Counted from the first letter of the stretch, positions 1-6,895 are shown. The stretch is DNA of 31,399 bases from a virus (IMGVR_UViG_3300036945_000383:1-31399); one strand, 5' to 3'. Numbers and translations: made by a program. The notes: generated by a model from the letters alone, not told the origin.

Positions 1-549
1 AATGGTGTCAATGAGTTAGCAAACTTTGCTCCTGAACTAGACTGGGAAACTCTACGTGTTCAAATGAAAGAACATGGTGTGCGTAATGCTACACAAATGG
101 CTGTTGCTCCTGTTGAGTCTAGTTCAGTTGTTATTAACTCGACTAACGGTATTGAAATGCCAATGAGTTTAATCAGCGTTAAAGAATCAAAAGCAGGTTC
201 GTTTGTACAAGTTGTTCCAGAGTACCACAAGTTGAAGAACAAGTATCAACTAATGTGGGAACAAAAGGACTGCGACGGTTATTTAAAAACAGCCGCTGTT
301 ATTGCAGCATATGTTGACCAATCAATTTCAACTAACACGTTTTACAATCCAGCGCACTTTGCAGATCGTAAAGTACCAACAACATTGATTGCCAAGAACT
401 TGATGCAGTCGCACATGTGGGGATTGAAAACATTCTACTACAGCTTGATTAATAAAGCAGGTAGTAAGGCCATTGCTGATGAAGCTCCAACTATGTTAGA
501 GCCAATCAACTTCGACGACGAAGAAGATTGCGAAGCATGCAAATTATAA
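1..549 (+). CDS. nrdA: Ribonucleotide reductase class Ia, large (alpha) subunit, C-terminal part
   Basis: The 5' end lies outside the window; 182 codons remain. NrdA reduces ribonucleoside diphosphates to deoxynucleotides for phage DNA synthesis. Visible family features are the ...ATNGIE..-like segment STNGIEMPMSLIS, the tyrosine pair in LKTFYY that matches E. coli Tyr730/Tyr731 of the radical-transfer path, and the C-terminal cysteine pair in CEACKL, which corresponds to the swinging redox tail reduced by glutaredoxin (the spacing here is CxxC, shorter than E. coli Cx4C). It is followed six bases later by nrdB and then by a glutaredoxin, so one transcript would make the enzyme and its reductant. 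Identification is firm; the N-terminal activity and specificity sites cannot be judged. Confidence 0.97.
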   Translation, partial: NGVNELANFAPELDWETLRVQMKEHGVRNATQMAVAPVESSSVVINSTNGIEMPMSLISVKESKAGSFVQVVPEYHKLKNKYQLMWEQKDCDGYLKTAAVIAAYVDQSISTNTFYNPAHFADRKVPTTLIAKNLMQSHMWGLKTFYYSLINKAGSKAIADEAPTMLEPINFDDEEDCEACKL

Positions 550-555
550 AATAAA

Positions 556-1656
556 ATGTCAAAAGAACAATACAACCTAAATACAAAAACAGACTACTTG
601 AACCGTAAGATGTTTCTAGACCCAGCTGGCCCTGTAACTATCCAACGATTCGAAGAAGTAAAGTATAAAAAAATTGCCGAGTTTGAAGAAACTGCTCGTG
701 GCTTCTTCTGGCAACCAGAAGAAGTAAGTCTTACTAAAGATAGCAACGATTTCAAAGAAGCAAGCGAAGCTGTCAGACATATCTTTACAAGTAACTTGTT
801 ACGTCAGACAGCACTGGACAGTTTGCAAGGCCGTGGTCCTAGTCAAGTGTTTACTCCTGTAATCAGTTTACCCGAGTTGGAATCATTGGTATACAACTGG
901 ACGTTCTTTGAAACTAACATTCACAGTAAGTCATACAGTCACATTATCCGTAACATCTACAACGTGCCAAAGGATGTGTTTAACACTATCCACGACACGA
1001 AAGAAATCGTCGACATGGCATCGAGTGTCGGTAACTATTACGAAGCATTGCATGTAATCAATTGTCGCAAACAGGTAGGTGAAGTAATTCCGGAAAAGGA
1101 ACATATCAAAGCAATTTGGATGGCACTACATGCAAGTTATGCACTGGAAGCGTTCCGCTTCATGGTATCGTTTGCTACAAGTTTGGCAATGGTCGAGAAC
1201 AAAATCTTCATTGGCAACGGCAACATCATCAGCTTGATTCTTCAAGACGAACTACTACACAAAGGTTGGACTGCTTATTTGATCAATCAAGTGGTCAAAG
1301 AAGATTCACGCTTTGCAGCAATCAAAGCAGAATGTGAAGCAGAAGTATATGCACTGTATCTAGATGTAATTTGCGAAGAAAAGGCATGGGCTAGTTATTT
1401 GTTTAAGATGGGACCGGTCATTGGCCTTAACGCAAACATTCTGCGTGACTTTGTAGACTACACAGCAGTGGGCGCACTCAAAGACATTGGTATCAAATAT
1501 CTAAGTCCTGCACCCAAGAGTACTCCTATCCCTTGGTTCAACAAGCATGTGGACACTAGCAAAAAGCAAACTGCACTGCAAGAAAACGAATCAACCAACT
1601 ATGTAATTGGTGTAATGGGGGATTCAATTGACTATGATGCTTTGCCATCACTATGA
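556..1656 (+). CDS. nrdB: Ribonucleotide reductase class Ia, small (beta) subunit
   Basis: 366 aa, close to the E. coli length of 376. It houses the di-iron/tyrosyl radical cofactor that activates NrdA. Ligand candidates in order are D88 (ALDSLQGR), E119, H123, radical Tyr127 (HSKSY), E198 (ALEAFRF), E232 and H235 (QDELLH). The C-terminal tail keeps ENESTNY, the region of E. coli Glu350/Tyr356 that relays the radical to NrdA. One oddity: the ligand helix reads ETNIHSKSY, one residue longer between the Glu and His ligands than E. coli ETIHSRSY, while all other ligand spacings up to D88-E119 and E198-E232 match. No Shine-Dalgarno is obvious, so expression probably depends on nrdA translation. 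The stop overlaps the next start (ATGA). Confidence 0.97.
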   Translation: MSKEQYNLNTKTDYLNRKMFLDPAGPVTIQRFEEVKYKKIAEFEETARGFFWQPEEVSLTKDSNDFKEASEAVRHIFTSNLLRQTALDSLQGRGPSQVFTPVISLPELESLVYNWTFFETNIHSKSYSHIIRNIYNVPKDVFNTIHDTKEIVDMASSVGNYYEALHVINCRKQVGEVIPEKEHIKAIWMALHASYALEAFRFMVSFATSLAMVENKIFIGNGNIISLILQDELLHKGWTAYLINQVVKEDSRFAAIKAECEAEVYALYLDVICEEKAWASYLFKMGPVIGLNANILRDFVDYTAVGALKDIGIKYLSPAPKSTPIPWFNKHVDTSKKQTALQENESTNYVIGVMGDSIDYDALPSL

Positions 1657-1904
1657 GTTTCAATGAGTTGTACATAATGGATCAGTGCGATGCATGTTGC
1701 ATTGCACGTGACAAATTGGAGCAAGCTGGCATAAAGTTTGACATAATTAAACTAGACGACGACAACATGCAGCAAGTCTTTAAGGTCTGGGAATACAGAT
1801 TAGGTCACAATCCAAACAGTGTGCCACAGTTTTGGCACCAAGGTGAGTATGTTGGCAATAGTGCAAAGATAGATAAATTTCTAAAGGAAAAGAATGTTAC
1901 TTGA
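1653..1904 (+). CDS. Glutaredoxin/thioredoxin-like protein
   Basis: 83 aa with the glutaredoxin fold signature: active site QCDACC at residues 11-16 (CxxC followed by a third Cys), the cis-Pro segment NSVPQFW, and the glutathione-binding style GEYVGNSAKIDKFL at the end. It most likely recycles the C-terminal disulfide of the phage ribonucleotide reductase, as NrdC/Grx proteins do in T4-like phages. Start overlaps the nrdB stop by four bases (ATGA), so the two are translationally coupled. Function is inferred from motif and position; the symbol is left blank because NrdH and Grx cannot be separated by eye. Confidence 0.92.
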   Translation: MSFNELYIMDQCDACCIARDKLEQAGIKFDIIKLDDDNMQQVFKVWEYRLGHNPNSVPQFWHQGEYVGNSAKIDKFLKEKNVT

Positions 1905-2208
1905 TATTAAAAAAGACGGCGATGTAGTTACGCTAAAAATGAGTTCAGGCGAAGAGTTAATTGGCACGTATAAAGATGACGACAGCTTGTCATACACAAT
2001 TGATCGTCCAGTGACACTAAGCGTTGGACCAAAAGGCGGACCTGCATTAACTCCGTACTTGATGACAGTCAACCCTGCTAATACACGCAACCTTAAAATT
2101 AACCGAGCGTTAGTGGTATGCATGGCAAATACTGACAAGGAGCTAGCCGATCAGTACAGTTCGGCAATGAGCGGCATCCAAGTTGCCCCTGCAGGATTTA
2201 GAGTATAA
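1894..2208 (+). CDS. Small conserved phage protein, possible LSm-like beta fold
   Basis: 104 aa, starting 11 bases inside the glutaredoxin gene in another frame and ending in a TAATG overlap with the PAAR gene. The sequence alternates short hydrophobic strands (VVTLKMSSGEELIGTY, SYTIDRPVTLSV, KINRALVVCM) in a pattern like a five-stranded Sm/LSm barrel, with a central glycine/proline-rich insertion (GPKGGPALTP). I do not recognise a specific family member, and the LSm suggestion rests on the strand pattern alone. Tight coupling between nrd and baseplate genes says nothing firm about its role. Confidence 0.75.
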   Translation: MLLDIKKDGDVVTLKMSSGEELIGTYKDDDSLSYTIDRPVTLSVGPKGGPALTPYLMTVNPANTRNLKINRALVVCMANTDKELADQYSSAMSGIQVAPAGFRV

Positions 2209-2480
2209 TGCCAGCTGTACATCGTCAAGGTGATGCCAATGATGGCGGAGGTACCATTGAAGGAATCCCTCAGGGCACAGTATATGTCAATGGACAATTG
2301 GCAAGCATTGACGGTAGTACAGTTTCTGACCATGGTCTAGGTGAGCACAGTAGCCCAACTACTGCAAACGGTAGCGGCACTGTTTTTATTGGCGGAATTC
2401 CTGTAAACAGGCAAGGCGATGCTGACACATGCGGGGATTCCAGGGCAGATGGTAGCCCAAACGTTTATGTAGGTCCATAA
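2208..2480 (+). CDS. PAAR-motif tail-spike tip protein
   Basis: 90 aa made of repeating beta turns typical of PAAR proteins: MPAVHRQGDANDGGG at the N-terminus, GTVYVNGQLASIDGS, GTVFIGGIPVNRQGDAD, and PNVYVGP at the C-terminus. PAAR proteins form a cone that sharpens the gp5/VgrG spike of contractile tails and bind a metal near the tip; T4 gp5.4 is the phage counterpart. The length is that of a stand-alone PAAR without an effector extension. It starts in the stop of the preceding gene (TAATG) and is followed by a terminator, so it ends the nrd transcript. The following genes are also virion-type. Confidence 0.93.
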   Translation: MPAVHRQGDANDGGGTIEGIPQGTVYVNGQLASIDGSTVSDHGLGEHSSPTTANGSGTVFIGGIPVNRQGDADTCGDSRADGSPNVYVGP

Positions 2481-2484
2481 TATT

Positions 2485-2519
2485 AAAATCTCCCATAAAT
2501 AACTGGGAGATTTTAATTT
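2485..2519 (+). terminator. Rho-independent terminator with a late-promoter box in its loop
   Basis: Perfect 11-bp stem AAAATCTCCCA / TGGGAGATTTT around the loop TAAATAAC, followed by TTTTAATTTA. It lies between the PAAR stop and the ATG of the M15 peptidase. Confidence 0.85.
2495..2502 (+). promoter_or_regulatory. Candidate T4-type late promoter (CATAAATA)
   Basis: CATAAATA fits the T4 late consensus TATAAATA at seven of eight positions. It sits in the loop of the terminator and 17 bases before the start of the lysis/virion peptidase at 2520, a distance that fits a short late leader. Late function is inferred. Confidence 0.45.
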
Positions 2520-3212
2520 ATGTGCAGTGTAAAACCAACAAAAAATGGCGGACGAAAAATAACACCTAGCGGCATTGTCTATTACGAAGACAATGCCGAA
2601 GGGCATGCAGCAGCGGCCGAAGATCAGCGCACTACCCAAGGTGGCGGAGATGTTGGAGAAGCAACTCAACCTCCAGGTGAAGAACCGCTGCCACCAGATA
2701 CAACAGATTGCTCAACATATACAGATGCAATGTGGGACACAGCATGCAGCAAATACTATAAATTTGCACACATGAAATACAAGCCAGCTCCAAACGGCGG
2801 ACAGTCGGCAGCACAAATTGCTTGCAATTGGCAAAAGCTATGTAAAAATATCCTAGATCCAATCCGCGATGCAGGATTCCCGATAACACTTTCATCAGGC
2901 TATCGTTCACCGGCATATAATGCAAGTATTGGCGGAAGTAATACAAGCGATCATACTTTTGCATGTGCCGCAGATATTCAATTGCTAAATGGTGATGCAG
3001 TTGAGAACGCTAAGAATTTATTCAAGTGGATTGGTAAGTCCGGTCTACCATTTAGCCAAGTTATTTTCGAAGGACGTTGGGTACACATTTCCTACGGTGG
3101 TAAATCACCTGCCAGCGTAGCAGTACTTGTAACAAGAAACGGAAAGGCTCCGTATCAAAACGGTGGCGGCCGCAGTGGCGCAAACTTACCAGCCGACCTA
3201 AAGTGGGCATAA
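2520..3212 (+). CDS. M15-family peptidoglycan peptidase (endolysin or tail-associated)
   Basis: 230 aa. The C-terminal half is an M15 peptidase domain: SGYRSPAYN at 126-134, then the zinc ligands H145 and D152 (SDHTFACAAD, H-x6-D) and H189 in RWVHIS. Such enzymes cut peptide bonds in peptidoglycan cross-links (D-Ala-D-Ala or L-Ala-D-Glu type). Residues 1-100 are a low-complexity linker rich in Gly, Glu and Pro (GGGDVGEATQPPGEEPLPPD) with several cysteines, perhaps for attachment to the virion. There is no signal peptide or transmembrane segment. A terminator and a late-promoter-like box precede it, consistent with late expression. Whether it lyses the host or serves in DNA entry is not decidable from the sequence. 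Confidence 0.88.
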   Translation: MCSVKPTKNGGRKITPSGIVYYEDNAEGHAAAAEDQRTTQGGGDVGEATQPPGEEPLPPDTTDCSTYTDAMWDTACSKYYKFAHMKYKPAPNGGQSAAQIACNWQKLCKNILDPIRDAGFPITLSSGYRSPAYNASIGGSNTSDHTFACAADIQLLNGDAVENAKNLFKWIGKSGLPFSQVIFEGRWVHISYGGKSPASVAVLVTRNGKAPYQNGGGRSGANLPADLKWA

Positions 3213-3222
3213 GTAATAGACC

Positions 3223-4914
3223 ATGGCAAATATTCCAGTTATCCCCGGCGTTAGTGTTGCAACCAAAGGCATCCTAAACAAACCTCTCAAAGACATTATA
3301 TGTGCGCTGCTTTTTGGCGGACTTAATAACATGCTGAAAGGTCCTCTGATTTGTGTTAACTTGGACATTGATAAGTTGCTACAGGAAAATGTCGACGGTA
3401 TTCCTTCCTTGGCTGATTTAAAAAACGAGCTAGCTGACCTAAAAAAAGAACTTAAAGCAGCCGAAGAAGCACTTGGTATCAAAGAAGCACTCGGAAGAGT
3501 AAATGCCGCTATTGCTGAAGTTCAAAGTTTATTAGCACTCGACGGTATGTGTGCTATTCCAATGAAAGCACCTGCTATACCTGATGTACTTGGGCAAGTG
3601 ATTGATGCAGAGTTTGCTGAAATGAATGCAATTCTAAATGACCTTGGCAGACTGGCAAAGCCTTCTGTGTGCTTAGATGGCACAGGTGGCTTAAGCCTTG
3701 GAGGCGGATATAATCCTGAAAGTATACTTGCTAGCATTGCAGCCCACGGTGGAAAAATGGCCGACATTCCAGGTGACAAACTAAACGCATTGGTTGCCAG
3801 ATTGAAGAATGTCAAGACTGCACTTAAAAAATCAGTCAATCGCCAGCTGTTCCCAGACTTTAGACACAAGCACAATTTAACAACAGGCAAGCCATATAAA
3901 GTATCTGATGCTACTGTTATTACACTAGCGCCACCGCCTCCGGCAGCTAACCAATGGAACGGTCCATATCCTCCAGCCGATGTACCAAACTTAAAAGACG
4001 CATCAGCCACTGCACAAACTCTTGTTGCAAGTGTAAACAAGTCTGCAAGTTATCCTGCTGATGTAAATGGGATTCGCAGTGTAAACATTTGGCCAGGGCT
4101 ATTAGGCCCAGAGTTGTATGGCATGGCAGTGGAAGCATTAACTCCACAGGATCCGCTGTTTGTACAACAAGACCCAGTCTATGACTATTGCGGAAAATTA
4201 GTCGGGTACGACTCAACTGTTATTACCGGCAATCAAGATGCGCTAGGTGGTGACCCAGCCCTAGGTGCTGACCTAAGCCCGCCAACTACTAACTTTAATA
4301 TGCTATGGATTGATGATCGCCAATGTTGGGCAGTTGATGGTAAACTAAGCGAGCAAGTAGTAAACGGCCGCAAAGACACGTACTTGGATGCAAATCCAAC
4401 TATTGAAATGCATCGTGGCTATACTCACATCTTTGGTGTCCCTTCTTACGATCTATTAGGTGACACATTGGCCCCAGAATTTTACATTTATAAAGTCAAA
4501 GCTGACCTAACTCCAGATACCACTGCACCATTTAATCTAGGACTAAGTCGCTTAGAAACATACGAACTGCTAGAAGATGCAAATGGTTTAGCGGGCAGAG
4601 AAGGTGAGCAACGTCGCGAAGATTTCCCGACAGGTACTACCCTTTACTTCGAAGCAGAAGCAAAAGTATATTCCGGAACTGTTCCGCCCGTGTATCCAAG
4701 CGAGCTGGTCTGGTGGTACAACACAGAAACATGTGTTGCACAACGATGGGTACCCGATGCTGATAGAATTAGTGGATCGTGGGTTGAAGTATCCAATCAA
4801 GACCGTGCTGAAAAATGGGTCGGATCAAGCAACAATGTAAACGATCCGCACGTTAATTACCTTTGTTACAGTAACCAAGATGGCTCAGTGTACGGCCTGC
4901 TCAAATTTATATAA
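3223..4914 (+). CDS. Large putative virion structural protein
   Basis: 563 aa, not matched to a named family. Residues about 1-50 are hydrophobic and glycine-rich (GVSVATKGILNKPLKDIICALLFGGL), residues about 62-105 form a likely coiled coil (LADLKNELADLKKELKAAEE), then a Pro/Ala-rich linker (TLAPPPPAANQ, near 235), and a C-terminal domain rich in aromatic residues and short strands (ELVWWYNTETCVAQRW). That architecture, no enzymatic motif, and a place between an M15 peptidase and other virion-type genes suggest a baseplate, tail or fibre component. It follows the peptidase by ten bases and ends two bases before the next start. Assignment to virion is inference. Confidence 0.7.
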   Translation: MANIPVIPGVSVATKGILNKPLKDIICALLFGGLNNMLKGPLICVNLDIDKLLQENVDGIPSLADLKNELADLKKELKAAEEALGIKEALGRVNAAIAEVQSLLALDGMCAIPMKAPAIPDVLGQVIDAEFAEMNAILNDLGRLAKPSVCLDGTGGLSLGGGYNPESILASIAAHGGKMADIPGDKLNALVARLKNVKTALKKSVNRQLFPDFRHKHNLTTGKPYKVSDATVITLAPPPPAANQWNGPYPPADVPNLKDASATAQTLVASVNKSASYPADVNGIRSVNIWPGLLGPELYGMAVEALTPQDPLFVQQDPVYDYCGKLVGYDSTVITGNQDALGGDPALGADLSPPTTNFNMLWIDDRQCWAVDGKLSEQVVNGRKDTYLDANPTIEMHRGYTHIFGVPSYDLLGDTLAPEFYIYKVKADLTPDTTAPFNLGLSRLETYELLEDANGLAGREGEQRREDFPTGTTLYFEAEAKVYSGTVPPVYPSELVWWYNTETCVAQRWVPDADRISGSWVEVSNQDRAEKWVGSSNNVNDPHVNYLCYSNQDGSVYGLLKFI

Positions 4915-4915
4915 C

Positions 4916-5527
4916 ATGACTTTTATCAATGATGCTGATGTCTGGAGACAATGTCCGCATGAATATCTTTGGATTTACGATAAACTCATAGTGGCTCGTA
5001 AACAAGGCTTTTTAGCTGGCCCAGCAGGTATACCTGTGCCTAAACCAGCACAGTACATTGTTCGCCCCATAACAAATATACGCATGATGAGTCGAGGCGC
5101 CAGCAAGCAGTGGTTAACACCAGATGATACTGACCTAGTACCAGACGGATACTTCTGGTCTGAATGCTTTGAAGGCCGTCATACCAGTGTAGATTTTCAC
5201 TACGGCATTCAACACTTGGCAGTTGAGGGATTCAGAGATGATCCTGACAGATTAGATAGATTTTCAAAATGGCAGAAAATTGACGACCAGTACAAGTTCC
5301 CCGAGATGCTGGGAGAACTATGGCGTCTGACACCTTGGATCAATATAGAATGCATAGATGGTAAAATCATTGAAGTACATTTGCGATGGAATGATGACTT
5401 TTGCAATCACGACAGCGAAGTTATATACCCAGTCTGGCAAGACAATCCAATGCCGCAGCCGCTGGGCACTACTTGGTACAGTAGTCCTGCTGGCGATAGA
5501 CTTGGATTTTGGTGCAAGAACAAATAG
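4916..5527 (+). CDS. Conserved phage protein of unknown function, possibly ATP-grasp-like
   Basis: 203 aa from the ATG one base after the previous stop; a longer reading from 4880 would overlap the upstream gene and is less likely. The order of segments YIVRPITNIRMMSRGA, FWSECFEGRHTSVDF and INIECIDGKIIEVHLRWND resembles the nucleotide- and metal-binding strands of ATP-grasp ligases (E at the end of a strand, then GKIIEVxxR). Five cysteines are scattered without a clear metal motif. The similarity is weak and judged by eye. It ends in TAG and is separated from smpB by a promoter, so it closes the virion-type operon. Confidence 0.65.
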   Translation: MTFINDADVWRQCPHEYLWIYDKLIVARKQGFLAGPAGIPVPKPAQYIVRPITNIRMMSRGASKQWLTPDDTDLVPDGYFWSECFEGRHTSVDFHYGIQHLAVEGFRDDPDRLDRFSKWQKIDDQYKFPEMLGELWRLTPWINIECIDGKIIEVHLRWNDDFCNHDSEVIYPVWQDNPMPQPLGTTWYSSPAGDRLGFWCKNK

Positions 5528-5540
5528 TCAAGATACATCA

Positions 5541-5569
5541 TTGACAATTGTTGCCAGGTAATGTACAAT
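5541..5569 (+). promoter_or_regulatory. Sigma-70 promoter for smpB
   Basis: TTGACA at 5541-5546, 17-bp spacer, TACAAT at 5564-5569. The -10 box ends only five bases before the smpB ATG, so the expected transcription start coincides with the start codon (leaderless mRNA). Confidence 0.75.
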
Positions 5570-5574
5570 AACGC

Positions 5575-6000
5575 ATGTTCGAAAATAAAAAAGCCCGTTA
5601 CGATTATGAAATCCTGGAAGACTACGAGTGTGGCATCGTGCTGGAATCGTGGGAAGTCAAGGCCATTGCCAACAAGACTTGCTCTATTGTAGGCTCACAT
5701 TGTAAAGTATTCAACAGCGATGTGTTCCTTGTTGGTGCCAGTGTCGGCTCATCAGACAATGAGCAACAGCGTACACGAAAGCTATTGCTGCATCGTAAAG
5801 AAATCAATCGGCTGATTGGCAAAACGCAGGAAAAAGGTTTAACACTGGTTCCGCTGAAAATGTATCACAAGAAGGGCAAGTTCAAGTTATTGATTGGCCT
5901 TGCTCGTGGTAAGAAAGAATACGACAAGCGGGAAGTTGACAAGAAGCGTGATATTGAAAATGAAACACGCAGGATTGTAAAAAGTCAAAAATTAGCTTGA
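5575..6000 (+). CDS. smpB: SmpB, tmRNA-binding protein
   Basis: 141 aa; E. coli SmpB has 160. SmpB binds the tRNA-like domain of tmRNA, delivers it to stalled ribosomes and mimics the missing codon-anticodon pair. Family landmarks are all visible: NKKARYDYEILEDYECGIVL near the N-terminus, LESWEVKAIANKTCSI, RTRKLLLHRKEINRL in the middle, GLTLVPLKMY, KGKFKLLIGLARGKKEYDKR, and the basic C-terminal tail KKRDIENETRRIVK that enters the mRNA channel. The start is fixed because the conserved core begins at residue 4. No ribosome-binding site fits between the -10 box and the ATG, so it looks leaderless. The tmRNA gene follows at once, and its promoter overlaps the smpB stop codon. Confidence 0.96.
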   Translation: MFENKKARYDYEILEDYECGIVLESWEVKAIANKTCSIVGSHCKVFNSDVFLVGASVGSSDNEQQRTRKLLLHRKEINRLIGKTQEKGLTLVPLKMYHKKGKFKLLIGLARGKKEYDKREVDKKRDIENETRRIVKSQKLA

Positions 6001-6025
6001 CAAGCAGGAAAAACAAGTATATAAT
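5997..6025 (+). promoter_or_regulatory. Consensus sigma-70 promoter for the tmRNA gene
   Basis: TTGACA at 5997-6002, 17-bp spacer, TATAAT at 6020-6025, a full match to the sigma-70 consensus. The -35 box includes the smpB stop codon. The overlapping AATAAATA at 6023-6030 also fits the T4 late-promoter pattern NATAAATA, so the gene could be read both early and late. Expected start is near 6032. Confidence 0.9.
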
Positions 6026-6096
6026 AAATACTTGAACAGCGTAAAGTAGGAACTGAAAAATATTCAAGAACCCGGTTCAAATCCGGGCAGGTCCAC

Positions 6097-6171
6097 CATA
6101 GATACATTGGGGAATAATATAGTCCGTAAGGATGAATGCTGTCCTAGAGACCGTCCAACAATGTATCTATG
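6097..6171 (+). other. Intervening segment hairpin of the permuted tmRNA
   Basis: Perfect 13-bp inverted repeat CATAGATACATTG (6097-6109) / CAATGTATCTATG (6159-6171). Its left arm uses the last two bases of the CCA end and its right arm stops two bases before the 5' end of the coding piece. The helix would bring both processing sites side by side in the precursor before excision. Confidence 0.9.
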
Positions 6172-6282
6172 ATGGGCCTGAACTGGTTATCGATTGGGTA
6201 TTAAGTATGTTATCTATCGCTCGGCAATGTAGAAGCCGTTAGGATTGGGGTAACCTGGTCGCAGAAGCAAAACAAAGTAAAC

Positions 6283-6315
6283 GCAAACGACTCACAGTTC
6301 GCATTAGCTGCCTAA
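6283..6315 (+). other. tmRNA tag reading frame, peptide ANDSQFALAA
   Basis: The frame GCA AAC GAC TCA CAG TTC GCA TTA GCT GCC TAA follows AGTAAAC, as expected upstream of the resume codon. It encodes ANDSQFALAA, with the ...ALAA end recognised by ClpXP-type proteases. The resume codon is GCA (Ala), as in most tmRNAs. Confidence 0.95.
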
Positions 6316-6356
6316 ACTCAGCTTAGGGTAAGACATACCTCGTAACAGAAACTCAA

Positions 6357-6384
6357 GAAAGCACCTTCGGGTGCTTTCATTTTA
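6357..6384 (+). terminator. Rho-independent terminator of the tmRNA gene
   Basis: 9-bp stem GAAAGCACC / GGTGCTTTC closed by a TTCG tetraloop, followed by ATTTTATA. Confidence 0.93.
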
Positions 6385-6403
6385 TAGTCAATTTCTACCT
6401 GTT

Positions 6404-6459
6404 TGTTGCTAAAATACAACATAAAATTGGTTGACACACGGTCCTATTATTGTTATAAT
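6404..6459 (+). promoter_or_regulatory. Operator-promoter module 1
   Basis: Operator TGTTGCTAAAATACAACA at 6404-6421 differs from the perfect palindrome TGTTGTAGAAATACAACA in the centre-left only. Nine bases on is TTGACA (6431-6436), a 17-bp spacer, then TATAAT (6454-6459). It drives the operon from 6481. Confidence 0.85.
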
Positions 6460-6480
6460 ACTTGCTGGTAGGAGGGCATT

Positions 6481-6672
6481 ATGATGATAGTCGCAAAAAT
6501 AGATGGACGTATGGTCCAGGTTATGCGGGTGGCACACACTGTTGGCTTCTCCAATGAACGAGACTGGGTTATGGTGTGTTTTGACTTCGAACAGTCAGAC
6601 CGCCGCAAGCAACAGTTCAAGTGGATACCTGCATCAACTCGATTCGAGTGGGTCCGCGAATATAACTTTTAA
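6481..6672 (+). CDS. Small hypothetical early protein
   Basis: 63 aa (MMIVAKIDGRMVQVMRVAHT...). No known domain; the residues alternate between hydrophobic and charged in a way that suggests a small beta-rich fold (QVMRVAHTVGF, WVMVCFDFEQ, QFKWIPASTRFEWV). A strong Shine-Dalgarno (TAGGAGGG) lies seven bases upstream, and it is the first gene after a near-consensus sigma-70 promoter with the palindromic operator, so it is expected early and strongly. Confidence 0.75.
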   Translation: MMIVAKIDGRMVQVMRVAHTVGFSNERDWVMVCFDFEQSDRRKQQFKWIPASTRFEWVREYNF

Positions 6673-6682
6673 GGAGAGCACG

Positions 6683-6895
6683 ATGGCATACTTTTGGAGA
6701 AAAGCAAGAGGCCTTGCAGCCGATGTCGAACGCCATCGTGCAAAAGAAGCTGAACTAGATGCTAAGATAGCAGAGCTAGAGGACAAGCGAGATCCACTAA
6801 GCATTGCTTCATTGCGAGTATATCGTAGATTTCGTGCCCAACTGCTACAAAGCAAGGCTGAAATTGTAAACAAAATTGGCAAGAAAAATGTTTAA
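6683..6895 (+). CDS. Small hypothetical coiled-coil protein
   Basis: 70 aa from the ATG after AAGGAGAG; a longer in-frame reading from 6503 only overlaps the upstream gene. It is highly charged and helical (RHRAKEAELDAKIAELEDKR), consistent with a short coiled coil, and ends in a basic tail IGKKNV. The next gene starts eight bases before its stop. No function can be assigned. Confidence 0.75.
   Translation: MAYFWRKARGLAADVERHRAKEAELDAKIAELEDKRDPLSIASLRVYRRFRAQLLQSKAEIVNKIGKKNV

Larger units (their letters stand above)
6032..6345 (+). ncRNA. ssrA: Circularly permuted two-piece tmRNA precursor (acceptor piece, intervening hairpin, coding piece)
   Basis: The 3' part of the tRNA-like domain comes first. 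Acceptor piece, about 6032-6098: GTAGGAA near 6046, T arm CCCGG-TTCAAAT-CCGGG at 6071-6087, acceptor strand CAGGTCC at 6088-6094, A73, and encoded CCA at 6096-6098. After an intervening hairpin the coding piece starts at 6174 with GGGCCTG, which pairs with CAGGTCC in seven base pairs including G3-U70, the alanine identity pair. The 5' consensus-like TGGTTATCGA, a GGGTATT (6196-6202) that can pair with AATATTC (6059-6065) as helix P2, and a tag frame follow. A hairpin CCTAA/TTAGG (6311-6327) encloses the tag stop. Permuted tmRNAs are known from alphaproteobacteria, cyanobacteria and some betaproteobacteria. The 3' end of the mature coding piece is not fixed by the sequence. Confidence 0.95.

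Noticed and set aside
6503-6682. Longer 130-aa reading for the coiled-coil gene at 6683
   Set aside because: It lies entirely over the 63-aa gene in another frame; the ATG at 6683 has a clear AAGGAGAG.
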